Shown here: piece by piece, positions 1 to 9,018 of the stretch
Position numbering within the stretch: position 1 is the stretch's first letter
Layout: the number at the start of each line of letters is the position of its first letter
From: Isachenkonia alkalipeptolytica
GTDB taxonomy: Bacteria; Bacillota; Clostridia; Peptostreptococcales; T1SED10-28
Assembly: GCF_009910325.1 (NCBI RefSeq)
Contig: NZ_SUMG01000019.1
Span: forward strand, 1-47,999
Reading direction: 5' to 3'
Length of the DNA stretch: 47,999 nt
Notes under the pieces: model-generated
What the model was told of the DNA's origin: nothing
The model's input: only the letters and a program-made list of their open reading frames with translations
The model's database searches: none
Position numbers and translations under genes: made by a program

Positions 1-190
1 GTTTATTAAGGTTACCCAAAAACATTATACCTTGGTAATTTCTGTATTTTACAAAATCACGATTAGCGCCAGCAATCTGGTGCTTATGTTTTAACTATTT
101 AAGGACATTTTCTAAAAGGGTTGACATGCTTTTTTTGATCATTCTTTCTCCCCGGGGGGTATTCCTAATTTTCCAAAGATTCCAAGCCCT
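1..190. other. Left-edge non-coding DNA, no gene seen
   Basis: No credible open reading frame with a ribosome binding site is visible here. On the minus strand a TATAAT box (24-29) with a poor -35 could be a promoter for a gene beyond the left edge. The short C-run/G-run palindrome near 153-161 has no U-run and was not assigned a role. Confidence 0.3.
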
Positions 191-218
191 AAAAAAGACT
201 TCCTCGTAAGAAGAAGCC
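191..218 (-). terminator. Rho-independent terminator of purA
   Basis: Read on the minus strand, a 9-bp stem with two G-U pairs (arms 210-218 and 197-205, loop 206-209) is followed by six T residues (191-196). It starts 10 nt past the purA stop codon, so it most likely ends the purA transcript. Confidence 0.8.
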
Positions 219-227
219 TTTCTTTGC

Positions 228-1517
228 CTATTTTTGATAAACTGACTCTCGAACAAGCGTTTGTTTTCTTCCCGGTCCGACGGATACCATCTTTACGGGG
301 ATCTTCAAGTAGTCTTCGATAAACCGGATGTATTCCTTCGCTTCCCCGGGAAGCTCCTCAAAGCTTGTGACTTCAGATAAATCCTGACTCCATCCGGGAA
401 AGCTCTGATAAACGGGTTGTACCCTCCCCAGCTTCTTCAGACTTGGGGGAAAGTCCAAGGATTTTTCACCATCCACTTCATATCCTACACAGACTTTGAT
501 TGTGTCGAACCCGCTTAATACATCTAGAAGCATTAAGGAGATCCCGGTCAGTCCATTTACCCGGGCGGTATATTTCAACATCACAAGGTCCAGCCATCCG
601 CATCTTCTTGCTCGACCTGTGGTGGTGCCGAATTCCTTGCCCTTCCGCCGAATTTCTTCTCCAATGGAATTATCCAGTTCCGTCGGAAAAGGTCCCAGTC
701 CCACCCGGGTGGTATAAGCCTTCACGATGCCCAGAACTTCCTGAATTTTATTCGGGCCAATCCCCGCTCCCACAGGAAATCCTCCCGATGTAGGATGGGA
801 AGAGGTTACATAGGGGTAGGTTCCCAGATCCAAATCCAGCAGCGTTCCCTGGGCTCCTTCAAACAAAACTTTTTTGTCTGCTTCTAAGGCTTCGTGGGTG
901 AGTATCGTGGTATCCGTCACAAATCTTCGGATTTTTTCTCCATATTCCCGGTACTGCCGATATAGAACTTCCAGGTCATAGCCCGGGCTCTGGTATAGTT
1001 TTTCCAGAATTTCATTTTTTTTCGGTACTTGATAGCTTAAGCGCTCCCACAGAAGCTCGGGATCGATAAGATCCCCCACCCGAAGACCCGAGCGTTGAAT
1101 TTTATCCATATAGCAAGGACCGATTCCCTTTTGGGTGGTTCCGATCTTCTCTTCTCCTCGGGCGGCTTCCTCTAAGGCGTCAATTTTTTTATGATAGGGA
1201 AAAATCACATGGGCTCGCTCATCAATTCGGATATTTTCCGGGGAAAAACCGTTTGCTTCCAGCTTATTTATCTCCTTTATAAATCCTTCAGGATCAAAGG
1301 CCACGCCATTTCCGATGATATTTAGCTTATCTCCGTATAACACCCCTGAGGGTAAAAGATGAAAAGAGTATTTCTTCTCTCCTACAATTACGGTATGTCC
1401 CGCATTATTTCCGCCTTGCGCTCGAACAACCAGATCCGACTCACCGGCGAGATAATCGATGATTTTTCCTTTTCCTTCATCCCCCCATTGGGCTCCTACG
1501 ATCACTACTGAAGGCAT
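228..1517 (-). CDS. purA: Adenylosuccinate synthetase
   Basis: It catalyses the GTP-dependent joining of IMP and aspartate to adenylosuccinate, the first committed step from IMP to AMP, in the cytoplasm. At 429 aa it has the usual family length. The GDEGKGK phosphate loop (residues 12-18, catalytic Asp13), the GGNNAGHT motif (35-42, catalytic His41), the GTTQKGIGP block near 126 and the GTTTGRARRCGW block near 296 are all visible. The ATG start follows an AAAGGAGAGG ribosome binding site. It has its own promoter and terminator and so appears monocistronic. Its place on the left arm near dnaB-rplI matches other Bacillota. Confidence 0.98.
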   Translation of the reverse strand: MPSVVIVGAQWGDEGKGKIIDYLAGESDLVVRAQGGNNAGHTVIVGEKKYSFHLLPSGVLYGDKLNIIGNGVAFDPEGFIKEINKLEANGFSPENIRIDERAHVIFPYHKKIDALEEAARGEEKIGTTQKGIGPCYMDKIQRSGLRVGDLIDPELLWERLSYQVPKKNEILEKLYQSPGYDLEVLYRQYREYGEKIRRFVTDTTILTHEALEADKKVLFEGAQGTLLDLDLGTYPYVTSSHPTSGGFPVGAGIGPNKIQEVLGIVKAYTTRVGLGPFPTELDNSIGEEIRRKGKEFGTTTGRARRCGWLDLVMLKYTARVNGLTGISLMLLDVLSGFDTIKVCVGYEVDGEKSLDFPPSLKKLGRVQPVYQSFPGWSQDLSEVTSFEELPGEAKEYIRFIEDYLKIPVKMVSVGPGRKQTLVRESVYQK

Positions 1518-1558
1518 TTGATCCTCTCCTTTGCATTAATTGCATTAATTTCTTTAAC

Positions 1559-1587
1559 ATCCTATCATAAAATTAACAATAAATCAA
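1559..1587 (-). promoter_or_regulatory. Promoter of purA
   Basis: On the minus strand TTGATT (1582-1587) and TAGGAT (1559-1564) are separated by exactly 17 nt. The -10 ends about 40 nt before the purA start codon. No convincing pair of PurR boxes was seen in the AT-rich DNA upstream, so purine control is not claimed. Confidence 0.6.
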
Positions 1588-1654
1588 TAAAATACGTACA
1601 ATAAACGTTATTTTATATTTATCATTCGTTAAAATCCGTATATATTTATCTCCA

Positions 1655-1685
1655 TAAAAAAAAGCCTATGACTATTCACAGGCTT
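1655..1685 (-). terminator. Rho-independent terminator of the DUF1858 gene
   Basis: A 10-bp stem with one G-U pair (1676-1685 with 1662-1671, loop CTAT) is followed on the minus strand by a run of eight T residues. It lies 24 nt past the DUF1858 stop codon and separates that gene from purA. Confidence 0.85.
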
Positions 1686-1708
1686 TTCTTCCGATCGGGT
1701 TTTTCCCC

Positions 1709-1912
1709 TTATTTACTTTCCATGTATTCATTTAGCTCTGCTACAAGTTTATCGGAATCGATTCCGTGAACTTTTCCTGCATCTTCGATGCTTTCCATCG
1801 TGGCTCCGGGGCAACCCAGACAATGCAGTCCATGCTTCATGAAAATTTCAGCTAAGCCCTGGTCCATTTTCAGTACATCCATGATGGTCATTTCCTTTGT
1901 GATTTTCGTCAT
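1709..1912 (-). CDS. DUF1858 domain protein (putative redox disulfide protein)
   Basis: This 67-aa protein is a single DUF1858 domain. Members are small proteins with a conserved CxxC, often described as disulfide proteins associated with hybrid-cluster proteins; no reaction is established. The motif HCLGCPGA (residues 30-37) holds the two cysteines. The ATG start is preceded by AAGGAGG. It has its own promoter (1970-1998) and terminator, so it is monocistronic. Its promoter abuts a cluster of DnaA boxes, which raises the possibility of DnaA-linked control. The family call is firm; the function is unknown. Confidence 0.85.
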   Translation of the reverse strand: MTKITKEMTIMDVLKMDQGLAEIFMKHGLHCLGCPGATMESIEDAGKVHGIDSDKLVAELNEYMESK

Positions 1913-1969
1913 TGTAATCCTCCTTATATATAGTTATGCCTATTTTATGCGCCTGTTTAAGCTTAATTA

Positions 1970-1998
1970 ATCTTAACATTTCTGATCAAATTTATCAA
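1970..1998 (-). promoter_or_regulatory. Promoter of the DUF1858 gene
   Basis: On the minus strand TTGATA (1993-1998) and TAAGAT (1970-1975) are 17 nt apart. The nearest DnaA-box-like sequence starts about 38 nt upstream of the -35, within reach for regulation by DnaA. Confidence 0.6.
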
Positions 1999-2035
1999 TA
2001 TTCTTTTCCTTTGAAGACTGCTGGATATTTTTCGC

Positions 2036-2180
2036 TGTTGATAAATGTATAAGTTTTCACCCGGTCTATCCACAGTTTTTGATGGATATCCTCCGGCTCT
2101 CAGGGCTTTTCTGAAAATTGTCCCCAAAAATAATGGGTTATCCACAAATTATCAAGACTTTTTGTGGATATTGTGGATAT
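2036..2180. promoter_or_regulatory. Ectopic cluster of DnaA boxes
   Basis: Five DnaA-box-like 9-mers lie within 145 bp: TGTTGATAA (2036-2044), CTATCCACA (2066-2074), a perfect TTATCCACA (2138-2146), and two tandem TGTGGATAT copies (2163-2171 and 2172-2180). The same variants occur in the origin next to dnaA. The last two boxes lie inside the end of the neighbouring acetyltransferase gene. The cluster is about 22 kb from oriC. It could titrate DnaA, regulate the adjacent promoter, or be an origin remnant. The boxes are seen directly; the role is inference. Confidence 0.7.
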
Positions 2181-2754
2181 TTTCCGGTTTTATATACATG
2201 CGCTCATATTTACAGTACACTTCTTCTTTATAAATCTTAAAAAATTCCTCTTCGTATCCCACCCTTTGTAAAATTTCCGGTGTAATCTTTGGATTTTCGA
2301 AGGATTCCCAGCACTCGTATTCCTTAACAAATCCCAGGTTTTCATAAACTTTTTTGGCCCGCTTATTAAAAGCTCCTACGATCAAATAAATCTCCTTAAA
2401 GTTTTTTTTCCTGAACCAATAGTGAAGAAATACTTCCAGGGCCTCTTTTCCAAAACCCTTGTCCAGCTCCTTGGGATCAAACACCACCCCTAGTTCCGCC
2501 TTTTTACGAATCCACCGGATGCTTTTTAAGGTAATATAGCCCACAAGCCTTCCATCCTCTAAAAAAACCCCGAAAATCCTGCGAAAAAACTTTCCCTGTT
2601 TTTCTTTGTACCAGTAATCTCGATATCGTTCATTGGTTTTTGGGAAATTATAGGTTTCAAATAAAGGGTCCCGATGGGTCCCCCAGTGTTTCAATTGATC
2701 CACATCTTCTCGCTTCAATCTTCTAATATACAAGTTTTCCCCAATTATTAACAA
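2152..2754 (-). CDS. GNAT family N-acetyltransferase
   Basis: This 200-aa protein has the layout of a GNAT enzyme that transfers an acetyl group from acetyl-CoA to an amine; the acceptor is not predictable. The acetyl-CoA motif A region is around residues 88-108 (ELGVVFDPKELDKGFGKEAL) and the motif B-like segment AFNKRAKKVYENLGF is around 127-141. It resembles the RimJ/RimL group. The start is a TTG preceded by a G-rich Shine-Dalgarno, 33 nt after dnaB, so it is probably the last gene of the gdpP-rplI-dnaB operon. The C-terminal tail NIHNIHKKS is encoded by tandem DnaA boxes and lies beyond the conserved fold. Confidence 0.85.
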   Translation of the reverse strand: MLIIGENLYIRRLKREDVDQLKHWGTHRDPLFETYNFPKTNERYRDYWYKEKQGKFFRRIFGVFLEDGRLVGYITLKSIRWIRKKAELGVVFDPKELDKGFGKEALEVFLHYWFRKKNFKEIYLIVGAFNKRAKKVYENLGFVKEYECWESFENPKITPEILQRVGYEEEFFKIYKEEVYCKYERMYIKPENIHNIHKKS

Positions 2755-2787
2755 TGGATTCCCCCCATTAGTATCAAAAGCACCAAT

Positions 2788-4134
2788 TTACGGTTCTTCA
2801 TGAAATCTATCATAATCCAGAAACTTTTGGATATTCCCCGACCATCGGAGTTCCACGGTACCGGTCTCTCCATGTCGATGTTTTGCTACGATTACCTCTG
2901 CCAGGTTTTGCTTTTCACTGTCTTCATGGTAATACTCATCCCGGTACAAAAACATCACCAGGTCCGCGTCCTGTTCGATGGCTCCGGATTCACGAAGATC
3001 CGATAGAATCGGGCGATGGTCCGAGCGAAGTTCCGGTGCCCGGGAAAGCTGGGACAGGGCAATAACCGGGCAGTTAAGTTCCTTGGCCATGATTTTCAGA
3101 TTACGGGATATGGCGGAAATTTCCTGTTGCCGATTTTCAATCTTACCGTCGCCCTGCATCAGTTGCAGGTAGTCAATAAGTACTAAATCCAGACCGCTTT
3201 CCATCTTTAATCTTCGACACTTTGACCGCATTTCCGTAACCGAAACCCCCGGGGTATCATCGAAGTGAATTTCGGCTTGGGACAAGGGTACCATGGCCCG
3301 CGCAATTTTTCCCCATTCCTCTTCATTCAGATTTCCCGTTTGAATATTGCTCAGGTCCACCATGGACTCGGATGAAAGCATACGAAGCATCAGCTGCTCT
3401 TTGGACATTTCCAGACTGAACACCGCCACCGCATTCCCTTCTTTGATCGCCGCACTTTGGGCGAGGTTCAAAGCAAAGGCGGATTTTCCCATGGCGGGCC
3501 TGGCGGCAATGAGAATCAGATCCGATTTATGAAAACCGTTTAATTTTTTATCAATGTCAATGAATCCCGAAGTGGTACCCGTAATGGTTTTGTCACTTTG
3601 ATACAGCAGTTCGATATTATCAAAGGTGGTATTCAGCACTTCCTTAATGGGTACAAACCCTTCCCTTGCCCGGTACTGAGAAATATCATAGATGTTTTTC
3701 TGGGCTTTTTCCAAGAGTTCGGGAACTTCAATATCCGAGTTGTAGCCCAGGGTTACAATTTCTTCCGAGGCTCGGATCAACCTTCGAAGCGTAGCCTTTT
3801 CCTCCACAATCACCGCATAGTGTTTCACGTTAGAGGCTACGGGTACACTGGAGGATAGACTGGTGAGGTATTGAATCCCTCCCACAGTCTCCAGCTTTTC
3901 CCGTTTTCGTAGTTCTTCGGTTAAGGTCACTAAATCCACCGGCTCATTTCGATTAAACAGCGTTACGATGCTGTCGAAAATATCCCCATGGGCGGCCTTA
4001 TAAAAATCATCGGGACGGACAATTTCCAAAGCTACGATGGTAGCCTCCCGGTCCAGGAGCATGGAACCGAGGACCGACTGTTCCGCATCAATGCTGTGGG
4101 GGGGAAGTTTTCCGAATGTTAATTCCTCTGCCAT
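2788..4134 (-). CDS. dnaB: Replicative DNA helicase
   Basis: This is the hexameric 5'-3' helicase of the replication fork (called DnaC in Bacillus subtilis). The 448-aa protein has the N-terminal DnaB domain (about 10-115), a linker, and the RecA-like C-terminal domain (about 180-445). The Walker A motif ARPAMGKSA is at 211-219 and the Walker B segment LVLIDYLQLM is near 317-326. The ATG lies 1 nt past the rplI stop codon, so the two genes are translationally linked. The gdpP-rplI-dnaB order is conserved in Bacillota. No intein is present. Confidence 0.98.
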   Translation of the reverse strand: MAEELTFGKLPPHSIDAEQSVLGSMLLDREATIVALEIVRPDDFYKAAHGDIFDSIVTLFNRNEPVDLVTLTEELRKREKLETVGGIQYLTSLSSSVPVASNVKHYAVIVEEKATLRRLIRASEEIVTLGYNSDIEVPELLEKAQKNIYDISQYRAREGFVPIKEVLNTTFDNIELLYQSDKTITGTTSGFIDIDKKLNGFHKSDLILIAARPAMGKSAFALNLAQSAAIKEGNAVAVFSLEMSKEQLMLRMLSSESMVDLSNIQTGNLNEEEWGKIARAMVPLSQAEIHFDDTPGVSVTEMRSKCRRLKMESGLDLVLIDYLQLMQGDGKIENRQQEISAISRNLKIMAKELNCPVIALSQLSRAPELRSDHRPILSDLRESGAIEQDADLVMFLYRDEYYHEDSEKQNLAEVIVAKHRHGETGTVELRWSGNIQKFLDYDRFHEEP

Positions 4135-4135
4135 T

Positions 4136-4582
4136 TTATTGTTCCTTTACATGGACTTTAAGGGTTCCGGTGATGTTCGGGTACACCTTGACCTCGACAT
4201 TGGTTACCCCAAGACTTTTAATCGGATCCTTTAAATTGATTTTTCGTTTATCGATTTTGATATTATGCTGTTTTTGCAGTTCTTCACTGATTTCCTTGGA
4301 GGTAACAGAACCGAATAACCGGCCGCCTTCTCCCGCCTTGGTTTCAATTTCCACAGGACTTTTATCAAGTTTTTCCGCCAGGGCCCGGGCCCGATCAATT
4401 TCCGCCTGCTTTTTCTTTTCCTCCGCCTTCTTTTGTTTCTTTAGATTTTTTACATTGCCTTCCGTCGCCGGTTTTGCCAACTCCTTGGGAAACAGGTAAT
4501 TTCTTGCGTATCCGTCGTTAACCTCTACCATATCTCCCGCATTTCCTAAGCTTTTCACATTTTTTTGTAGTATTACCTTCAT
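4136..4582 (-). CDS. rplI: Large-subunit ribosomal protein bL9
   Basis: The 148-aa protein has the standard bL9 length: an N-terminal rRNA-binding domain with the signature [18 protein letters not shown] (residues 15-32), a long connecting helix rich in Lys and Glu (about 45-75) and a C-terminal domain beginning near KSPVEI. It binds 23S rRNA at the base of the L1 stalk. Its start codon overlaps the gdpP stop codon by 4 nt (ATGA), a sign of translational coupling. Usual partners rpsF, ssb and rpsR are not beside it. Confidence 0.98.
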   Translation of the reverse strand: MKVILQKNVKSLGNAGDMVEVNDGYARNYLFPKELAKPATEGNVKNLKKQKKAEEKKKQAEIDRARALAEKLDKSPVEIETKAGEGGRLFGSVTSKEISEELQKQHNIKIDKRKINLKDPIKSLGVTNVEVKVYPNITGTLKVHVKEQ

Positions 4583-6600
4583 TTTTTATCACCCTCCTGA
4601 AAATATTCTTCAATTGCTTCTTTTAACTGCTCTTTTGCGGAATCCAGGGAACTATCCTGCAACTGGGCTCCGGCCACGGCTAAGTGGCCGCCGCCTCCCA
4701 ATTTCTCCAGGATGACCTGTACATTGATCTTGCCCATGGAACGTCCGCTGATGAAAATCTCCCCGTCCCCTTTTTTTCCTAAAACGAATCCTGCGGTCAC
4801 ATTTTTTATATTCAGGAGTTCATCCGCCGCTTGGGCGGCTAAGAGTTGGGGATTATCTCCGTCTTCGGAAATGGAAATGGCCACTTCCTCCCTGAAGATT
4901 TCCGCCCTTTTCAGTACTTCGCTTTTGTTTAAAATCGTCTCTATACTGTCTTGAAAATATTGCTTCACCTCAATGGTGTCGGCGCCGGCCCGTCGAAGGA
5001 GAGAGGCGGCTTCAAAGGTTCGAACCCCGGTTTTAAAGGAAAAGTTTTTGGTATCCAGGGCGATGCCCGCCAGCAGGGCGTTGGCCTCAATTTCATCGAT
5101 GTTCATCCGGCTGTCCATATAAGAAAGAATCTCTGTTACCAGTTCACTGGTTGAGGATACGTAGGTTTCATGGTAGGTCAGTACGGTCTCATCGATAAAA
5201 TCCGTAACCCTGCGGTGATGATCAATGACCACGATGTTTTTCGTCAGTTTCAGGGCCTCGGGGCATTCGGTGAAGCTTGGTCGGTGAGTATCCACCACAA
5301 TCAACAAAGAGTTTCGCTCCATTTTACTCAGGGCTTCCTCACAGGTAATAATATCTCGGCGATAGTCCTTTCGTTCCATTGCTTTATTATACAGCCGTTC
5401 AATACTGGAATTGCTCTCATTTAAAACAATATAGGCCTCTCGCTCCCGATTTTTTGCCCCTCGATAGACCCCCATGGCTGCGCCCAGGGCATCCATATCC
5501 GCATTTTTATGCCCCATGATAAAAACGTTGTCCGACTGATCCATCAGTCTTCGAAGGGCATAGGCAATCACCCGGGATTTAACCTTTGTGGTTTTTTCCA
5601 CCGCCGAAGTTCTTCCCCCGTAAAAGGAAATATAGTCATTTTTCTTAACCACCGCCTGGTCTCCTCCCCGGCCTAGGGCCAGATCCTTGGCCGCATTGGC
5701 AAAGTCGGCGATCTCCAGGGGGGTTTTCCCATTCGTGCCCACACCGATGCTTAAGGTGATGGGGATTTTGTTGCCCATTTCAATTTTCCGTATCTGATCC
5801 AGAATCTCAAACTTCTTAGCTTCAAGCTTTTCTAAATACTGGGCTTCAAAGCCTACAATGAATTTATCCGTGGTGTATTTCCTAAAAAATCCCCGTTGAC
5901 TGTTGGCCCAGCGCTTGACCCGGTGATCAATTTCCGCGGTAACCAGGGGTCTTCGTTCCTCTTCCGTATCCTGCATTACCTCATCGTAATTGTCTACCTG
6001 TACCAGGGCAATGGCCAGTTTTTCTTCGTTGTATTTTTTCTTTAAGCGTTCATAGTTGCTAATTTCAATGAAATAAAGCACCATAATATACTTTCGGTTG
6101 CCCATATTCTCTTCGGACACCCGGGCAATATTATACAAGAGCTTATAGTGTCGATCCTTCACCTGTACATTGATGAACGCCTTGTGCTCCTCGCCCTTCC
6201 GATTTTCCTCTAACAGGTCTTCAATTTTAATATCCGGCACCAGTTCTTCCACATTTTTTCCGAAGATATTCTTCTCTTCCAGGGTCTCGATAAATTTACC
6301 GTTATACCAATGGATGGTTCCGTCAAGCTCCACAATGGTAAAAGGAATCGGAATGTTTAAAATGGCTTGTTTCGTGGCGGAATCAATATCTGAAAAAAGT
6401 CCTTCCATGTATTTTTCCCATTCCTGTTTTTTTAAGTTGTGGACTTTCAGATGATGATAAATCAAAAACACCAACAGAAACACGCCAAAAATTCCCAGCC
6501 AATGATTGTAAAGGGATAGGAAGAAAATAAGAAAAGCGATGATAATCAGATAGATTTTCGTATCCGGCATAAATAGTTGAAATATCTTTCGGTTTTTCAT
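4579..6600 (-). CDS. gdpP: Cyclic-di-AMP phosphodiesterase GdpP
   Basis: A membrane-bound enzyme of the GdpP/YybT family that hydrolyses c-di-AMP to pApA, thereby influencing potassium, osmotic and cell-wall homeostasis. The 673-aa protein shows two transmembrane helices (about 14-30 and 34-49), a PAS-like domain (about 75-180), a degenerate GGDEF domain (about 190-320, with RGGDQ at 311-315) and a DHH/DHHA1 phosphodiesterase. Catalytic motifs are GHKNADMDA (363-371), DTHRPS (437-442), DHHRR (460-464) and [12 protein letters not shown] (635-646). The ATG follows AGAGAGG. It lies directly upstream of rplI, as in B. subtilis. Confidence 0.96.
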   Translation of the reverse strand: MKNRKIFQLFMPDTKIYLIIIAFLIFFLSLYNHWLGIFGVFLLVFLIYHHLKVHNLKKQEWEKYMEGLFSDIDSATKQAILNIPIPFTIVELDGTIHWYNGKFIETLEEKNIFGKNVEELVPDIKIEDLLEENRKGEEHKAFINVQVKDRHYKLLYNIARVSEENMGNRKYIMVLYFIEISNYERLKKKYNEEKLAIALVQVDNYDEVMQDTEEERRPLVTAEIDHRVKRWANSQRGFFRKYTTDKFIVGFEAQYLEKLEAKKFEILDQIRKIEMGNKIPITLSIGVGTNGKTPLEIADFANAAKDLALGRGGDQAVVKKNDYISFYGGRTSAVEKTTKVKSRVIAYALRRLMDQSDNVFIMGHKNADMDALGAAMGVYRGAKNREREAYIVLNESNSSIERLYNKAMERKDYRRDIITCEEALSKMERNSLLIVVDTHRPSFTECPEALKLTKNIVVIDHHRRVTDFIDETVLTYHETYVSSTSELVTEILSYMDSRMNIDEIEANALLAGIALDTKNFSFKTGVRTFEAASLLRRAGADTIEVKQYFQDSIETILNKSEVLKRAEIFREEVAISISEDGDNPQLLAAQAADELLNIKNVTAGFVLGKKGDGEIFISGRSMGKINVQVILEKLGGGGHLAVAGAQLQDSSLDSAKEQLKEAIEEYFQEGDKK

Positions 6601-6661
6601 GGTTTAACCTCTCTTTGTGAGATTCAAATTTCTCTTGAACCTTCTTTGGGTTTTTAAGAAC

Positions 6662-7597
6662 CTATGCCCCGGACTTTTTCAGTTTTCTCATATCAAATAA
6701 GGCATCCACCAGTCCCATGAAGGCCACAATGGTCAATAGGGGACTTAAGATCACAATAATTCCCAGGATAATCATTCTCAAAGGTTTGTTGATCCGGGTT
6801 TTCTTGATGAAAAAGCTGATAAAGGCAATCCCCTGTAGAAAAAATACAAAGGCAAAAATCAGTGTGATATTGGTCAGCAAGGTTTCGGCATAAATCCCTT
6901 CGATAAACCGGCTGGCAAAGCTCATGGTAAAGATGATAAAGGAGCCTAACACAATGTTTCCCGGCCATCGAAAATTACTGAATTCCGGTAATTCCTGTTG
7001 TTCCACCCCTAACCGTTTCAGTACCGCCGCGGTCATATAGTAATTCAAGAAACATATCAGCAGAGACTGGACCACAAAGGCTCCGGGAATAATAATCACG
7101 AAATAGGAAAGGATCTCCTCCCTGGAAATCGCCTCAATACTCATATTCTCTAGGGCGGCTACTTGGTGATCAATTACCGACTGTAGCATTTGAATCAGTT
7201 CATCGATGACGTAAATGCCTGCCACCCAGTCCACTAACTGTATCGTAATGAAAATGGATAAAATGGAAACCAAGGTGCCTACACCGATCACATGATAGGC
7301 ACTGGCCTTTCTCTTAAAAAAATAACCCATGATCAAGGTCATCGGCCCGAAGATCAGAACGATGAAAACCGGGTAAATAATACCGGTTAAGGCTCCTACG
7401 ATGACACTTGTGATAAAAAAGCTGTATACCACATAGCGGTTCCCGTGGCGGGTGGCCAGTACCAAAAAGGGTACCGGAAGCAGTATCAACAGCAGGGATA
7501 AAAAAGGAATATAGATAAAACTAATGACGAAAAACGAAGAGATCGTTGCCATTAGTGAGGCTTCAATTAGGGCTTTTCGATCCGATAGCAGGTTCAT
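6662..7597 (-). CDS. DUF2232 family membrane protein (YybS-like)
   Basis: A polytopic membrane protein of about 311 aa with roughly eight hydrophobic segments, including two near the N-terminus (about 14-60) and a final pair near 245-300. It belongs to the DUF2232/YybS group, whose members sit just upstream of gdpP-rplI in many Bacillota; its function is not known, although the fold resembles membrane components of transporters. The ATG at 7597 was chosen because AGGAG lies 8 nt before it; the GTG and ATG codons 6-9 nt further upstream are too close to that Shine-Dalgarno. Confidence 0.85.
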   Translation of the reverse strand: MNLLSDRKALIEASLMATISSFFVISFIYIPFLSLLLILLPVPFLVLATRHGNRYVVYSFFITSVIVGALTGIIYPVFIVLIFGPMTLIMGYFFKRKASAYHVIGVGTLVSILSIFITIQLVDWVAGIYVIDELIQMLQSVIDHQVAALENMSIEAISREEILSYFVIIIPGAFVVQSLLICFLNYYMTAAVLKRLGVEQQELPEFSNFRWPGNIVLGSFIIFTMSFASRFIEGIYAETLLTNITLIFAFVFFLQGIAFISFFIKKTRINKPLRMIILGIIVILSPLLTIVAFMGLVDALFDMRKLKKSGA

Positions 7598-7646
7598 AAC
7601 CATCACTCCTGTAGTTTCTTCTTAAACTTACTTTATTTAACTTACT

Positions 7647-8669
7647 TTAATAATCCGGGATCAGATTGATTTTCGAAAGACTTTGTTCAAGGTTGTAAAT
7701 GAAAACGATCAGTTTGATCATCTCATCCGTGGGGTAACGGTTTAAATCCTTATGATTCTTTACCTTTTTTTTCATCTCCCGAAGCTTTTCAATAATCGGT
7801 TCCAGATCAATGGTTTCCCGGATATTTTGATTGAGGATTTGCTCCTCCATATTATGGATATTCCCCAGCATTTCCCGAACCAGTTTCATATCCAGTTCCA
7901 CAAGATCCATGGTTTCTTTTTTGATCCCCCGGTCCATAACCTGATGCATGCTTTGCAGGTGCTGATAGATTTCCCGTTCCAGACGCAGGGTAATGATCGT
8001 ATCCCGGGTGCGAAACTCTCCATGAATTTTAATCTCTTCTTCTTTTCGTTGCAGTTCCAGAAATTTTTCTGAAATTTCCAGTTCCTGAACCACCTTCTTT
8101 TCCTGTTCATCCAGGGCGGTGTATCGTTTTTCCTCCTGGAGGAAGAAGTCGATCAGTATTAAGCTGTATTTCCATAAATCCTTTGAAGTTTTTCGACTTT
8201 CCACAATAACTTTTTGATCATAATTCGGAGGAAACACCAGATAATTCACCGCCACCGCCACCATAATACCCAAAAAAGTCTCAAAGAGTCTTTCCCCCGC
8301 ATAACGAATATGTTCCTGGGTGGACAGCACTTCGCTTAAATATACACTGGCAAACACGACGGCACCAATGGAAATGGATTCCCCTTTTTTTATCCAGTTC
8401 ATCAAGGTGATCAAGGCAATAAATCCTATGGCTCCTACAATGGGATTATGGGGCAGCAGCAGGGCTAATATCACCCCTAAAACCGCACCGGCGGTAGTGC
8501 CCATCATACGGTTCATTCCAAATTTCCATGTGTCAATTACTGTTGGCTGCATCACAATCACCACGGCAATCACCGTATAAAAAGGGTACTCGATCCCTAA
8601 TAAATTTCCTAAGAGAATGCTCACGAAGACGGCAATCCCAGTCTTAATTACCCGAAGGCCTATTTTCAC
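7647..8669 (-). CDS. Aromatic acid exporter family membrane protein (FUSC-like)
   Basis: The 340-aa protein has an N-terminal membrane domain of about five hydrophobic segments (residues 10-150) typical of the ArAE_1/FUSC family, then a soluble, Glu/Lys-rich helical region (about 155-335) like the family's C-terminal domain. Homologues such as YqjA are unproven exporters, so export of aromatic acids is only a family name. The start is a GTG after GGGAGGAG. It is probably the first gene of a transcript continuing into DUF2232 (49 nt on), gdpP, rplI and dnaB. Confidence 0.8.
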   Translation of the reverse strand: MKIGLRVIKTGIAVFVSILLGNLLGIEYPFYTVIAVVIVMQPTVIDTWKFGMNRMMGTTAGAVLGVILALLLPHNPIVGAIGFIALITLMNWIKKGESISIGAVVFASVYLSEVLSTQEHIRYAGERLFETFLGIMVAVAVNYLVFPPNYDQKVIVESRKTSKDLWKYSLILIDFFLQEEKRYTALDEQEKKVVQELEISEKFLELQRKEEEIKIHGEFRTRDTIITLRLEREIYQHLQSMHQVMDRGIKKETMDLVELDMKLVREMLGNIHNMEEQILNQNIRETIDLEPIIEKLREMKKKVKNHKDLNRYPTDEMIKLIVFIYNLEQSLSKINLIPDY

Positions 8670-8710
8670 GAAATTCTCCTCCCAGTTATTTGAAATTCTT
8701 TAGTATTCCT

Positions 8711-8739
8711 ATTATACTATAATTTTCGTTCCTTGAAAA
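8711..8739 (-). promoter_or_regulatory. Promoter of the exporter-DUF2232-gdpP-rplI-dnaB run
   Basis: On the minus strand a perfect TATAAT (8711-8716) lies 17 nt from a 4/6 -35, TTTTCA (8734-8739). It sits just past the bofA terminator, so it likely starts the next transcription unit. Confidence 0.6.
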
Positions 8740-8769
8740 TAAAAGAACCTGCAATTTACATTACAGGTT
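8735..8769 (-). terminator. Terminator after bofA
   Basis: A 10-bp stem with one G-U pair (8760-8769 with 8746-8755, loop 8756-8759) overlaps the bofA stop codon and is followed on the minus strand by a T-rich tract. It closes the phzF-to-bofA gene run and overlaps the -35 of the next promoter. Confidence 0.8.
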
Positions 8770-9018
8770 TTGTAGAATCAACAGTGCGATGATTCCAGGG
8801 ACCCCAAATATTCCAACGATTAAGGCATTAATCGGTTCTATTTCTATGGCTATATCAAAGTAACCGCCGATCCAGTTGAAAATCAATAGGGTGATTGCTC
8901 CAATGACCCCGTTCCATATTAACTTTACTGCAATTTTCATCGGTACTGCCAGGAGCTTTAACAATACAAATAAGATTAAAATCCCCAGGGCTGCGAAGAT
9001 AATCAATTGTAGTTCCAT
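8761..9018 (-). CDS. bofA: Pro-sigma-K processing inhibitor BofA family protein
   Basis: This 85-aa hydrophobic protein has about three membrane segments (roughly 5-20, 25-48 and 62-82). It matches the BofA family, which in B. subtilis holds the SpoIVFB protease inactive in the forespore membrane. Its position directly after recR, overlapping the recR stop by 1 nt (TAATG), matches the ybaB-recR-bofA order elsewhere. Whether it acts in sporulation here cannot be told from this window, as no other sporulation gene is present. Confidence 0.8.
   Translation of the reverse strand: MELQLIIFAALGILILFVLLKLLAVPMKIAVKLIWNGVIGAITLLIFNWIGGYFDIAIEIEPINALIVGIFGVPGIIALLILQNL

Noticed and set aside
1590-1650. 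PurR boxes upstream of purA
   Set aside because: ACGAATGAT and AACGTTTAT only loosely resemble PurBoxes and their spacing is not the known one.
3821-3836. parS-like TGTTTCACGT in dnaB
   Set aside because: Only the first half matches; the sequence continues TAGAGG instead of GAAACA, so the palindrome is broken.
4381-4392. GC-only palindrome GGGCCCGGGCCC-type in rplI
   Set aside because: It is explained by Ala-Arg-Ala codons in a conserved helix of bL9; no regulatory context.
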